DNA from: an uncultured Bacteroidales bacterium
Lineage (GTDB): Bacteria; Bacteroidota; Bacteroidia; Bacteroidales; Bacteroidaceae
Direction: 5' to 3'
DNA length: 14,267 nt
Assembly (NCBI GenBank): GCA_937914945.1
Contig: CALGJF010000050.1
Span: forward strand, 1-14,267
Part shown: one piece after another, positions 1 to 6,366 of the stretch
How positions within the stretch are numbered: position 1 is the stretch's first letter
Layout: each line of letters starts with the position of its first letter
Translations under genes and position numbers: made by a program
Notes under the pieces: generated by a model
Databases searched by the model: none
Seen by the model: only the letters and a program-made list of their open reading frames with translations
Told to the model about the DNA's origin: nothing

Positions 1-567
1 ACCGGATTCAAAGGTGAGATCACTCTCTGGATGTCCATCGTATCGATCTGTCTGGGGGTTCTCGGCAGGCTGGGCTGCTTTGGGCTCCTCTGTCTGGGGT
101 TGTTCCACAGGTTTAACCTCCTCCTTCTTGGGAGTGGGTTTAACCTCTTGTTTTGCCTCTTTTTTCGCAGGTTTTTTGAGTGCATCGAGGTCTATACGGC
201 CTGTGATAACAATTTTGCTCTCGGGCTTCTTCTCCTCTTGCTTGGGTTGCTCCATGGCTTTGGGCTCTTCCTTCTTGGGTGCCTCGGGCGCGGGCTTCAC
301 CACGGGTTTGGGCTCTTCGGCCTTGGGAGCCTCCACGGGTGCGGCCTTGGGCTTTTCCTTGTTTTGGCGTTCTTTGGTGAAGTTATCCGATTGTATGCGA
401 GCTTTCTTATCTGCGCTGAACTCTTCCATCAACAGTTTGTAACCCTCCTCGGGTACCACTGCATTGGGGTCTTCTTTTATTTCGAAGCCCTTTTTCTGCA
501 AGAATTCCACGATGGTGGATAGTCCCAGATTAAGCTCTCCTTGTACTTTATTTAGTCTTATCTTCAT
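1..567 (-). CDS. infB: Translation initiation factor IF-2, N-terminal part (partial, cut by window edge)
   Basis: IF-2 is the GTPase that brings initiator tRNA to the 30S ribosome. Only the first 189 codons are present; the GTPase and C-terminal domains lie beyond base 1. Reading the minus strand from the ATG at 567, the protein begins MKIRLNKVQGELNLG and continues with a short helical IF2_N-type domain (about residues 1-60, including STIVEFLQKKGF). From about residue 65 it becomes a low-complexity linker rich in Pro, Lys, Glu and Ala (repeated EEPK, KPxP and APKKEE units). That is the usual layout of IF-2 in Bacteroidota, where a long charged linker precedes the G domain. The frame is open through base 1. 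It lies 32 nt downstream of nusA in the same orientation, as in the widespread rimP-nusA-infB operon, and no terminator is visible in between. Identification rests on the N-terminal domain and gene order, because the diagnostic G motifs are outside the window. Confidence 0.93.
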   Translation of the reverse strand, partial: MKIRLNKVQGELNLGLSTIVEFLQKKGFEIKEDPNAVVPEEGYKLLMEEFSADKKARIQSDNFTKERQNKEKPKAAPVEAPKAEEPKPVVKPAPEAPKKEEPKAMEQPKQEEKKPESKIVITGRIDLDALKKPAKKEAKQEVKPTPKKEEVKPVEQPQTEEPKAAQPAENPQTDRYDGHPESDLTFESG

Positions 568-599
568 TAGTCGCTTTTTCTTTTTGGGTTAATAGGGAA

Positions 600-1862
600 T
601 TATGCCTCGTCCTCTTCAAACTCGGCTTTCAATACTGCTATCACATGATCAACAGTATCCTCTTCAAGGTCGGCCTTTTCAATGAGTACCTCGCGTGGAG
701 CGTTGAGGACTGCTTTTGCGGTATCGAGACCTATCTTTTTGATGGCTGCGATTATCCACTCGTCAATCTCATCGGCAAATTCCTCCAAGTAGATGTCATC
801 CTCCTGCTGCTCGTCAATCTCGCGATATACGTTGATTGTGTAGTCTGTGAGCATGCTTGCCAGCTTTATGTTCAAACCATCTTTACCTATGGCAAGCGAT
901 ACCTCCTCTTGTTTGAGGTTTACATCGGCTACACGTTTCTCCTCGTCGAGTGTGATGCTCTGTATCTTGGCGGGGCTCAATGCACGTTTAATGAATAACT
1001 CTATGTTTGATGTGTAGGGGATTACGTCGATGTTCTCGTTGCGCAACTCGCGTACAATGCCATGTATGCGTGAACCCTTTACACCTACGCATGCTCCTAC
1101 GGGGTCGATGCGCTCATCGTATGTCTCTACGGCAATTTTTGCACGCTTGCCGGGTATGCGGGCAATCTTCTTGATGGTGATGAGGCCGTCGTTAATCTCG
1201 GGAACCTCGAGCTCAAAAAGACGCTGCAAGAACATGGGCGATGTGCGGCTCAATATAATCTTGGGGTTGTTGTTTGTGTTGTCCACACGTGCGATTACGG
1301 CGCGAACATTCTCGCCCTTGCGATAGAAATCTGAGGGAATCTGCTCGGTCTTGGGAAGGATGAGCTCGTTGTTCTCATCATCTACAAGAAGGAGCTCTTT
1401 CTTCCAAATCTGGTAAACTTCACCGCTTACAATCTGTCCTATACGCTCGCTGTATTTGTTGTATAGGCTGTCTTTCTCCAGCTCCAGAATCTTTGATGCA
1501 AGTGTCTGGCGCAGGTTGAGGATTGCACGACGACCGAACTCGGCAAAGTTTACAATTTCACTCACATCCTCGCCCACCTCGAACGAGTCATCAATCTGCT
1601 GTGCCTCGCTCAAAGATATCTCCATGTTGCTGTTCTTAACCTCGTTGTCGGCAACAACGGTGCGACGACGCTGAATCTCAAAGTCTCCACGGTCGGGGTT
1701 GACGATTACCGAATAGTTCTCGTCGCTGCCGAACATGTTTACCAATACTTTGCGAAAGCTCTCTTCGAGCACGCTGATCATAGTTGTGCGGTCGATGTTC
1801 TTCGACTCTTTGAATTCTTGAAAAGTATCAAGAAGGCTGATTGTTTCTTCTTTCTTTGCCAT
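600..1862 (-). CDS. nusA: Transcription termination/antitermination factor NusA
   Basis: NusA binds RNA polymerase and nascent RNA, promotes pausing and hairpin-dependent termination, and takes part in antitermination. The 420-residue product has the family order. An N-terminal polymerase-binding domain covers about residues 1-130 (includes FGRRAILNLRQTLASKI). An S1 domain follows (about 138-205, from IGQIVSGEVYQI). Two KH domains come next, with the GVKG loop at about 260-263 followed by SRIHGIVRELRNENID, and the second KH loop AIGKDG at about 324-329 followed by LNIKLAS. The C-terminus is a short acidic helical segment (about 355-420, EIDEWIIAAIKKIGLD) rather than the two longer acidic repeats of E. 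coli NusA, so the protein is shorter than the roughly 495 residues of E. coli. The ATG at 1862 is 1 nt after the rimP stop codon, which suggests translational coupling. infB follows after 32 nt. Confidence 0.97.
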   Translation of the reverse strand: MAKKEETISLLDTFQEFKESKNIDRTTMISVLEESFRKVLVNMFGSDENYSVIVNPDRGDFEIQRRRTVVADNEVKNSNMEISLSEAQQIDDSFEVGEDVSEIVNFAEFGRRAILNLRQTLASKILELEKDSLYNKYSERIGQIVSGEVYQIWKKELLLVDDENNELILPKTEQIPSDFYRKGENVRAVIARVDNTNNNPKIILSRTSPMFLQRLFELEVPEINDGLITIKKIARIPGKRAKIAVETYDERIDPVGACVGVKGSRIHGIVRELRNENIDVIPYTSNIELFIKRALSPAKIQSITLDEEKRVADVNLKQEEVSLAIGKDGLNIKLASMLTDYTINVYREIDEQQEDDIYLEEFADEIDEWIIAAIKKIGLDTAKAVLNAPREVLIEKADLEEDTVDHVIAVLKAEFEEDEA

Positions 1863-1863
1863 T

Positions 1864-2331
1864 TTATTTGAAATTTATAATATACTTCGTGTATTTTACA
1901 TCGTCGTAGGCGAAATGCAAATCCTCCTCGACAATTTGGGGACGTTTGGCACCCTCTTTTTTCTCTTTCTTTGAGATTGTGAGTACAAACTCCTCTTCGC
2001 AAGCGCTTTTAAGGATGCCTTTGAGTTTTTTACCATCTTTTGTCAGCACTTCAACCTCCAAACCGGTGTGGTTGATATACTGCTGCAATACTTTGAAGGG
2101 TTGTCCCAGCCCGGCCGAGCCCACCTCAAGTTCGTAATCTTCTGTTTCGCGGCTGAGCCCCTCTTCTATGTGTCGGCTGAGGTCGGCACAGTCTTCAATC
2201 CATACACCCTCGGCATGGTCGATTTCTACCGTGATTTTGTCATCTTTACTTATGGCTACATCTACCAGAAAATACTCTTTGTCGGCAAGCCACTCGTTTG
2301 TCAGTTCGATTACTTGTTGTCTGTCAATCAT
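1864..2331 (-). CDS. rimP: Ribosome maturation factor RimP
   Basis: RimP is a cytoplasmic factor for maturation of the 30S ribosomal subunit. The 155-residue product has the family's usual size and its two-part build. The N-terminal alpha/beta domain has the characteristic DVAISKDDKITVEIDHAEG strand region followed by the DCADLSRHIEEGLSRE helix and the YELEVGSAGLGQPFK segment (the equivalent of the family's EVSSPGLDRPL motif). The C-terminal domain is Sm-like, with strands around GLEVEVLTKDGKKLKGILKS. It is the first gene of the rimP-nusA-infB operon and ends 1 nt before nusA. The ATG at 2331 is preceded by an A/T-rich stretch without a Shine-Dalgarno sequence. Upstream is a leader of about 78 nt with a terminator-like hairpin and a promoter at 2416-2446. 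Confidence 0.95.
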   Translation of the reverse strand: MIDRQQVIELTNEWLADKEYFLVDVAISKDDKITVEIDHAEGVWIEDCADLSRHIEEGLSRETEDYELEVGSAGLGQPFKVLQQYINHTGLEVEVLTKDGKKLKGILKSACEEEFVLTISKKEKKEGAKRPQIVEEDLHFAYDDVKYTKYIINFK

Positions 2332-2371
2332 ATAGTTTGTTTTAATTATGATGCCCGCATAGGTGCTTTAT

Positions 2372-2397
2372 AAAAAAGAGGGGCTTGCGGGCCCCTC
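2372..2397 (-). terminator. Terminator-like hairpin in the leader of rimP-nusA-infB (possible attenuator)
   Basis: On the minus strand the RNA would read GAGGGGC, a 6-nt loop CCGCAA, GCCCCTC, then six U residues (2377-2372). The stem is seven perfect, mostly G:C pairs (2391-2397 with 2378-2384). It lies between the predicted transcription start (about 2409) and the rimP start codon (2331), so it is not at the end of any gene on this strand. A second pairing overlaps it: 2386-2392 with 2353-2359 (7 of 7), flanked by 2401-2410 with 2343-2352 (9 of 10). The structures are directly visible; the regulatory role is inferred. Confidence 0.7.
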
Positions 2398-2415
2398 ACA
2401 ATCATCATTACACTG

Positions 2416-2446
2416 CAAAAGTAGTAAAAAATGGTGTTTTGCGCAA
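2416..2446 (-). promoter_or_regulatory. Promoter of rimP-nusA-infB
   Basis: On the minus strand there is a -33 TTG (2446-2444), a 20-nt spacer, and a -7 box TACTTTTG (2423-2416). This matches the Bacteroidota consensus TTTG/TTG-N19-21-TAnnTTTG. Transcription would start near 2409, giving a leader of about 78 nt before rimP. Confidence 0.75.
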
Positions 2447-2501
2447 GTGTTTGGCACTTTTTTATGCTTTCTTCCAATAAATATTTTATGGTATTTTTTA
2501 C

Positions 2502-2509
2502 TATCTTCG
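2502..2509 (+). promoter_or_regulatory. Probable -7 box for the ATP-grasp-like gene
   Basis: TATCTTCG at 2502-2509 matches the TAnnTTyG form of the Bacteroidales -7 element seen elsewhere in this window. I see no good -33 TTG at the expected distance (about 2478-2481). The box overlaps a 12-bp perfect palindrome (2506-2517). It lies about 60 nt upstream of the ATG at 2572, back to back with the rimP promoter. Confidence 0.5.
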
Positions 2510-2571
2510 CATGCGAATAAAATTGCCGTTTCTGCGATTTGTTCGGATAACTCCGTCTTTTGTAAATAAAA

Positions 2572-3771
2572 ATGAAACTACACATATTCAATCCCGAAAA
2601 CGACCTTGCTCTGGCCGATGGTAACAGTAACTATTGCCCGCCACCCATGGCACGCGCCATAGCAAGCGATCTTGCCACGTTGCCGCTATGGTTCGCTGCA
2701 AGCGAGGATTGTGTGTTGTTACCCTCAGTGATGGATGTTGAATATGCTCTAAAAATGTCCTCAATTTTTACCATGCCGCATAGCAGCATGCTTCCACCCT
2801 TGAATGAGCTCACGGCTGTGGCTCCTTGGGGGTGGAGTGCCCAGATGAAGCGCCGTTTAAGGGTGATGGGGGTAGATGAGGCTTTGCTCCCCAGGCAGCA
2901 GGATTTGGAACTGCTGCGTACCCTTTCCAATCGCCGTGTGGCAATAGATGTTATGCGGGCTTTGCGATTGAGCGGGATAGATACTCCCGAAATACCTCTC
3001 TATCTCTCTTCCCCGGCCCGTGTTGCCGCCTTCATAAACAGCATGCCGCGTTCAGTGATAAAGGCTCCATGGTCGGGTAGCGGTAAGGGAATAGCATGGG
3101 GAATAGGCCGTGTGGAGATTCCTGTGGAACATTTTTATTGCGGGGTGATAAAACGACAGGGTGGGGTTGTTTGCGAGCGTTATCTTGACAAGGTCATTGA
3201 TTTTGCAATGGAGTTCTCGGTGTCGCATGGTGTTGTTTCGTTTGCCGGTTACTCGCTTTTTACTTGTGATGGCGGTGCATATTCGGGCAATATACTTGCC
3301 GGCGATGCGGAGATAGAGGATTTTTTGCAAGAGTATGTGTCGCGTGAGGTCATAGCGGTGGTAAAAGAGAGGCTTGCCGTAGAACTCACCCGCTTGTTAC
3401 AACCACTCGATTATAATGGCATTTTGGGTGTGGATATGATGATTTATCGCGTGCCCTGTGGATTTGCGCTCAATCCTTGTGTGGAGCTTAATTTAAGAAT
3501 GAATATGGGTGCCGTGTCGCGTATTTTTTACGACAGATTTGTGTCGGCCTCCTCGCGTGGGCGTTTCTCGGTTACATTCTATAAGCAGCCGGGTGAGGCT
3601 TTGAAAGCACATGAAGAAATGAGTGCATCGTCTCCCTTGTGTGTGCAGGGAGGCAGGGTGGTGCGTGGTTATCTGCCGCTCTCGCCTGTTGCATACGATA
3701 CCCGCTATGCTGCATTTGCTTTGATTGATACAGATTCTTCCTCTTTGAGCGAGCGTTATTTCTCCAAATAA
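2572..3771 (+). CDS. Uncharacterised ATP-grasp-like protein
   Basis: I do not recognise a named function for this 399-residue protein. Several features fit the ATP-grasp fold, whose members join an acyl phosphate to an amine or similar nucleophile. These are a Lys followed by a glycine-rich loop (VIKAPWSGSGKG, about 162-173), a possible adenine-hinge acidic residue (VCERYLD, about 200-206), an Asp in GVDMMIY (about 286-292), and a metal-binding-type E-x-N pair in CVELNLRMNMG (Glu305, Asn307, about 303-313). The N-terminus HIFNPENDLALADGN is distinctive and may define the family. There is no signal peptide or membrane segment, so it should be cytoplasmic. The ATG at 2572 follows an A-rich stretch (aaataaaa). 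It is transcribed divergently from rimP. The downstream small membrane-protein gene has its own promoter, so they need not be one operon. The ATP-grasp assignment is motif reading, not a search result, and the substrate is unknown. Confidence 0.85.
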   Translation: MKLHIFNPENDLALADGNSNYCPPPMARAIASDLATLPLWFAASEDCVLLPSVMDVEYALKMSSIFTMPHSSMLPPLNELTAVAPWGWSAQMKRRLRVMGVDEALLPRQQDLELLRTLSNRRVAIDVMRALRLSGIDTPEIPLYLSSPARVAAFINSMPRSVIKAPWSGSGKGIAWGIGRVEIPVEHFYCGVIKRQGGVVCERYLDKVIDFAMEFSVSHGVVSFAGYSLFTCDGGAYSGNILAGDAEIEDFLQEYVSREVIAVVKERLAVELTRLLQPLDYNGILGVDMMIYRVPCGFALNPCVELNLRMNMGAVSRIFYDRFVSASSRGRFSVTFYKQPGEALKAHEEMSASSPLCVQGGRVVRGYLPLSPVAYDTRYAAFALIDTDSSSLSERYFSK

Positions 3772-3780
3772 CTCCTGCTT

Positions 3781-3812
3781 TTTGCTGTTTCGTTCTAAAA
3801 GTTGTATCTTCG
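3781..3812 (+). promoter_or_regulatory. Promoter of the small membrane-protein gene
   Basis: A -33 TTTG (3781-3784), a 20-nt spacer and a -7 TATCTTCG (3805-3812) match the Bacteroidales promoter well. The start of transcription would be near 3819, only about 15 nt before the ATG at 3834 and about 48 nt before the alternative ATG at 3867. Confidence 0.7.
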
Positions 3813-3833
3813 CGCTATAAATATTAATAGATT

Positions 3834-4229
3834 ATGATAGGTAGGACAAGAGGACATGGTGCCAATATGAGATTTCTCTATGGTAGCGTATTTTTCTTTT
3901 TTGTGATAATAGTAACCATAGGGCTTTTTGCCTATTATTCGTTATACAAGCATTGGAACAAGCCCGGCGATGCCCGCTTCAGCTACGAAATATCGTTCTC
4001 TCCATCGTTTGCGGGCAAGGCTTACGATGTCTATCTGAACGACAGCCTTGTCTATGCGGGCGCACCGGTAAATACCGATACAGTGTTGCGCATCAACCGC
4101 TTTGCGACAGACAATGCGCTCCTTGTGGTGGATAAGGCGAGCGATGGTGTTTCTATTTTACAGATTCCCGATAGGGGTAAGATTGGGTTGAATCTTGTGA
4201 ATGGTACTGTAATAACGGTAATCAAATAA
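3834..4229 (+). CDS. Small single-pass membrane protein of unknown function
   Basis: The 131-residue product has one strongly hydrophobic segment (about residues 16-36, including VFFFFVIIVTIGLFAYY) preceded by basic residues. It is therefore probably an inner-membrane protein with an N-terminal anchor and a soluble domain of about 90 residues on the periplasmic side. That domain contains FSYEISFSPSFAGKAYDVYLNDSLVY and ends in alternating hydrophobic residues (GLNLVNGTVITVIK), suggesting a small beta-sandwich. I recognise no family. The start may be ATG 3834 (A/T-rich upstream sequence, taken here) or ATG 3867, which gives MRFLYGSVFFFF and a more typical 48-nt leader. The gene has its own promoter and a terminator that contains its stop codon, so it appears to be transcribed alone. 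Confidence 0.8.
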   Translation: MIGRTRGHGANMRFLYGSVFFFFVIIVTIGLFAYYSLYKHWNKPGDARFSYEISFSPSFAGKAYDVYLNDSLVYAGAPVNTDTVLRINRFATDNALLVVDKASDGVSILQIPDRGKIGLNLVNGTVITVIK

Positions 4230-4264
4230 TAAATGCAGCCCGCGCGCTGCATTTATTATTTGAT
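4221..4264 (+). terminator. Intrinsic terminator overlapping a stop codon
   Basis: Perfect inverted repeat with 19-bp arms (4221-4239 and 4246-4264) and loop CCGCGC. The TAA stop of the small membrane-protein gene (4227-4229) lies in the left arm. The right arm is T-rich (ATTTATTATTTGAT) and is followed by TTAG. The symmetry would also give a hairpin with a T-rich 3' side for transcripts from the opposite strand, so it may work both ways. Confidence 0.75.
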
Positions 4265-4295
4265 TTAGGGGGCTATATACGAAACCACACTGCTT

Positions 4296-4364
4296 TGTCA
4301 TTTTGACGACTGAAAGGAGGAAAAATCTCAATCAGAGATTCCTAACACAAGGTTCGAAATGATA
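4296..4364. repeat. Imperfect palindromic intergenic repeat element (REP/MITE-like)
   Basis: The ends TGTCATTTTGA and TCGAAATGATA are inverted (9 of 11 positions). The centre AATCTC-aatca-GAGATT is a perfect 6-bp hairpin (4324-4329 and 4335-4340). Between are GGAGG and, less precisely, AGG/CCT-type sequence on the other arm. The TGTCATTT...AATCTC...GAGATT...GAAATGA layout resembles a class of palindromes I know from intergenic regions of Bacteroidota genomes. It sits between two convergent genes and codes for nothing visible. Whether it is multi-copy cannot be seen here, since only one copy lies in the window. Confidence 0.55.
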
Positions 4365-4405
4365 ATATTGGTAATCTGTGTGAAATTCTATATAATTACT
4401 TTAAT

Positions 4406-6070
4406 TTATTCGCTCTTTGGCGATAGAATCTCTTTATATCTTTTATTATCGGAGATTATTTTTTCGGCCTCCTTGATGTCGCTGTCGTTGCGCAGGCTGT
4501 ATATGATGCCGCCTTGTCGCCCGTAATAGCGAGTAATAATCTCGCTCTCCACGATCTCCCTTATGTGTTTTTCGAAATGGGTGAGCGAATAATCGAGGTT
4601 AGCTTGCAGTTTCTTTTCGAGCGATGCTATTTCTTCTTTTGTAATCTCTGTGTATCCTTCAAAATCAAGCATTTTTTTCAACTGTTCCAGCACTTTAAGG
4701 CTTTGGATGTCGTAGTTGAATTTTGTCGATTTCAGATACTCCTTGAATTCATCATACTCCTTGTCGCTTATGGCAAATTCTGCTGCGGGAGCAACACTGT
4801 CGTGTGTTATACGATAGTTGGTTGCATAGTCAAAGAGGGCAATGTCTTGTATAAGGTAGAATAGCAGGGTTGATAGCTCTTCCTCTTTGGGTTCTATATC
4901 GGGGCGAATACCTCCACCATCGCGTACCTCTCGCCCGGCCGCAGTGTGGAATACGTTGGTGAGGCTGTCGGCAATACGTGTGCTTTTGCCATCGTCCATC
5001 ATGTGCGAATAGTCGAGCGCCTGAATACAACGTCCGCTGGGTATATAATATTTGCTGGTGGTCAGTTTAAGGTAACCCCCGCCGGGTAGCTGGCGCGTAG
5101 TCTGCACAAGTCCTTTGCCGTAAGTGCGCGACCCCACCACAACAGCTCTGTCGAGGTCCTGCAAGGAGCCGGCAACAATCTCTGCTGCCGATGCGCTTTG
5201 CCCATCGACAAGTATAATTAATGGCGATTCGGTGTCTATCGGTTCTTTACTTGTTTTGTACGAAGTGTTGGCCTGTCTTATTTTCCCCTTTGTGGTTACT
5301 ATTGTGAGCCCTTTGGGAACGAAGAGGTTTACAATCTCCACTGCCTCGTTGAGCAAGCCACCGCCATTGCCGCGCAGGTCTATTATGAAGGCTTTAGCAC
5401 CGGATTGTTTTAGTTCCACTACGGCACGACGCATGTTTTTTGCGCAGTTTTCGGTAAAGCTCTCCAGTTGAATGAAACCGATATCGTTGTTGTGTATCCC
5501 GTAGTAGCTGATGGCCGGCAATGCAATGCTTTCGCGTTCCAATTTAACCGTTTTTGTCCCTTTCTCTCCCGGGCGTTCTATAACAAGGGTGAGTGTAGTG
5601 CCGGGTGCGCCGCGCAGCATGTTGCTCACACTATCGGTGCTCATTTCGTGTATATCTGTACCATTGATACTTAAAATTAGGTCGCCCGCTTTCAGGCCCG
5701 CTTTTGCAGCAGGCAGCCCTTCGTAGGGTTCGGACAGCACAGTGCTTTTTTTCTTATCGTGGTAACGAATGATGGAGCCGATGCCGGCGTATTTTCCCGT
5801 GGTCATCATTTTCAGCTCGTCGGCTTTCTCTTCGGAGTAATATTCGGTATAGGGGTCGAGGTTTTTAAGCATGGATTCAATCCCTTTGTCTATCATCTTC
5901 TTTGGCTGAATGGTATCGACATAAAATAGGTCCAGCTCCTTTACTATTGCGTTGAAGATGGTTATCTGCCTCGATAATTGATATTTCCTGTTGTCGTTGC
6001 TGAATGCAAGTATGGCTATTACAATAATCGCTGCCAATGGCGCAAATATTATTGTTTTTCTGAATCTCAT
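4406..6070 (-). CDS. S41-family C-terminal processing protease (CtpA/Prc-like)
   Basis: A periplasmic serine protease that recognises substrate C-termini through a PDZ domain. The chosen ATG at 6070 gives 554 residues beginning MRFRKTIIFAPLAAIIV, a basic N-terminus and one membrane anchor/signal segment (about 6-23). Then come the N-terminal helical region (LDPYTEYYSEEKADE, about 71-84), a PDZ domain (about 90-175, with GLPAAKAGLKAGDLILSING), and the protease core. The core has FIIDLRGNGGG (about 228-238), the nucleophile motif DGQSASAAE (second Ser, about Ser294) and the general-base motif TYGKG (about Lys319), so the Ser/Lys dyad is intact. A C-terminal helical region of about 170 residues follows. 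The frame stays open to an ATG at 6148, but a -7 box at 6116-6123 lies inside that extension, so a transcript from it could not use the longer start. The gene stands alone, convergent with the small membrane-protein gene. Confidence 0.93.
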   Translation of the reverse strand: MRFRKTIIFAPLAAIIVIAILAFSNDNRKYQLSRQITIFNAIVKELDLFYVDTIQPKKMIDKGIESMLKNLDPYTEYYSEEKADELKMMTTGKYAGIGSIIRYHDKKKSTVLSEPYEGLPAAKAGLKAGDLILSINGTDIHEMSTDSVSNMLRGAPGTTLTLVIERPGEKGTKTVKLERESIALPAISYYGIHNNDIGFIQLESFTENCAKNMRRAVVELKQSGAKAFIIDLRGNGGGLLNEAVEIVNLFVPKGLTIVTTKGKIRQANTSYKTSKEPIDTESPLIILVDGQSASAAEIVAGSLQDLDRAVVVGSRTYGKGLVQTTRQLPGGGYLKLTTSKYYIPSGRCIQALDYSHMMDDGKSTRIADSLTNVFHTAAGREVRDGGGIRPDIEPKEEELSTLLFYLIQDIALFDYATNYRITHDSVAPAAEFAISDKEYDEFKEYLKSTKFNYDIQSLKVLEQLKKMLDFEGYTEITKEEIASLEKKLQANLDYSLTHFEKHIREIVESEIITRYYGRQGGIIYSLRNDSDIKEAEKIISDNKRYKEILSPKSE

Positions 6071-6115
6071 ACGGATGATATAATATAAATGGTTTAATAA
6101 GGTTTTATTCCTATG

Positions 6116-6148
6116 CGAAGATAGTGTATTCGTAGCTTTTTTACCCAA
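6116..6148 (-). promoter_or_regulatory. Promoter of the S41 protease gene
   Basis: Minus-strand -7 box TATCTTCG (6123-6116), with a TTG (6148-6146) 22 nt upstream as a possible -33 element. Transcription would start near 6109, about 40 nt before the ATG at 6070. The box and the following bases resemble those in front of the gene at 2572: 21 of 23 positions are identical. Confidence 0.6.
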
Positions 6149-6236
6149 TTAATTGCCATATTTTATTCTTTTTTGGCTGAAAAGCGAGGTGGTGAATAAA
6201 AAAATCAACTTTTTTTGAAAAAAAACTGCAAAATAC

Positions 6237-6267
6237 TTGCGTGGTAAAAAAAGAAGTAGTACTTTTG
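6237..6267 (+). promoter_or_regulatory. Promoter of tRNA-Asn
   Basis: -33 TTG (6237-6239), 20-nt spacer, -7 TACTTTTG (6260-6267), the same element and spacing as the rimP promoter. Transcription would start near 6274, about 18 nt before the mature tRNA. Confidence 0.75.
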
Positions 6268-6291
6268 CATCGTCAAACAAGAGAGACAAAT

Positions 6292-6365
6292 TCTTCAGTA
6301 GCTCAGTCGGTTAGAGCACCTGACTGTTAATCAGGGGGTCGTAGGTTCAAGTCCTACCTGAAGAG
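6292..6365 (+). tRNA. tRNA-Asn (anticodon GTT)
   Basis: The 74-nt cloverleaf can be folded by eye. The acceptor stem is TCTTCAG with CTGAAGA, the D stem GCTC/GAGC, and the anticodon stem CCTGA/TCAGG around the loop CTGTTAA. The T stem is GTAGG/CCTAC around the loop TTCAAGT. The discriminator base is G6365. The anticodon GTT reads AAC and AAU (Asn). The 3' CCA is not encoded (the next bases are CAA), so it must be added after transcription. A good promoter lies upstream and a terminator follows after one nucleotide, so it is a single-gene unit. Confidence 0.97.
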
Positions 6366-6366
6366 C

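Noticed and set aside
31..522. Plus-strand open frame opposite infB, rich in Leu, Phe and Gly
   Set aside because: It is the complement of the Pro/Lys/Glu-rich IF-2 linker, whose biased codons keep other frames open. It has no promoter and resembles no protein I know.
1778..2002. Minus-strand 74-codon frame overlapping the rimP-nusA junction
   Set aside because: It overlaps both genes in another frame, and the adjacent rimP and nusA frames are complete, so it is neither a fusion nor a frameshift.
2372..2397. Reading the rimP-leader hairpin as a plus-strand terminator
   Set aside because: On the plus strand the hairpin is followed by ACAATC, not T-rich sequence, and no plus-strand gene ends upstream.
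2346..2591. Minus-strand open frame across the rimP promoter region
   Set aside because: It spans the promoter, the leader hairpin and the start of the divergent gene; the regulatory signals explain this DNA better.
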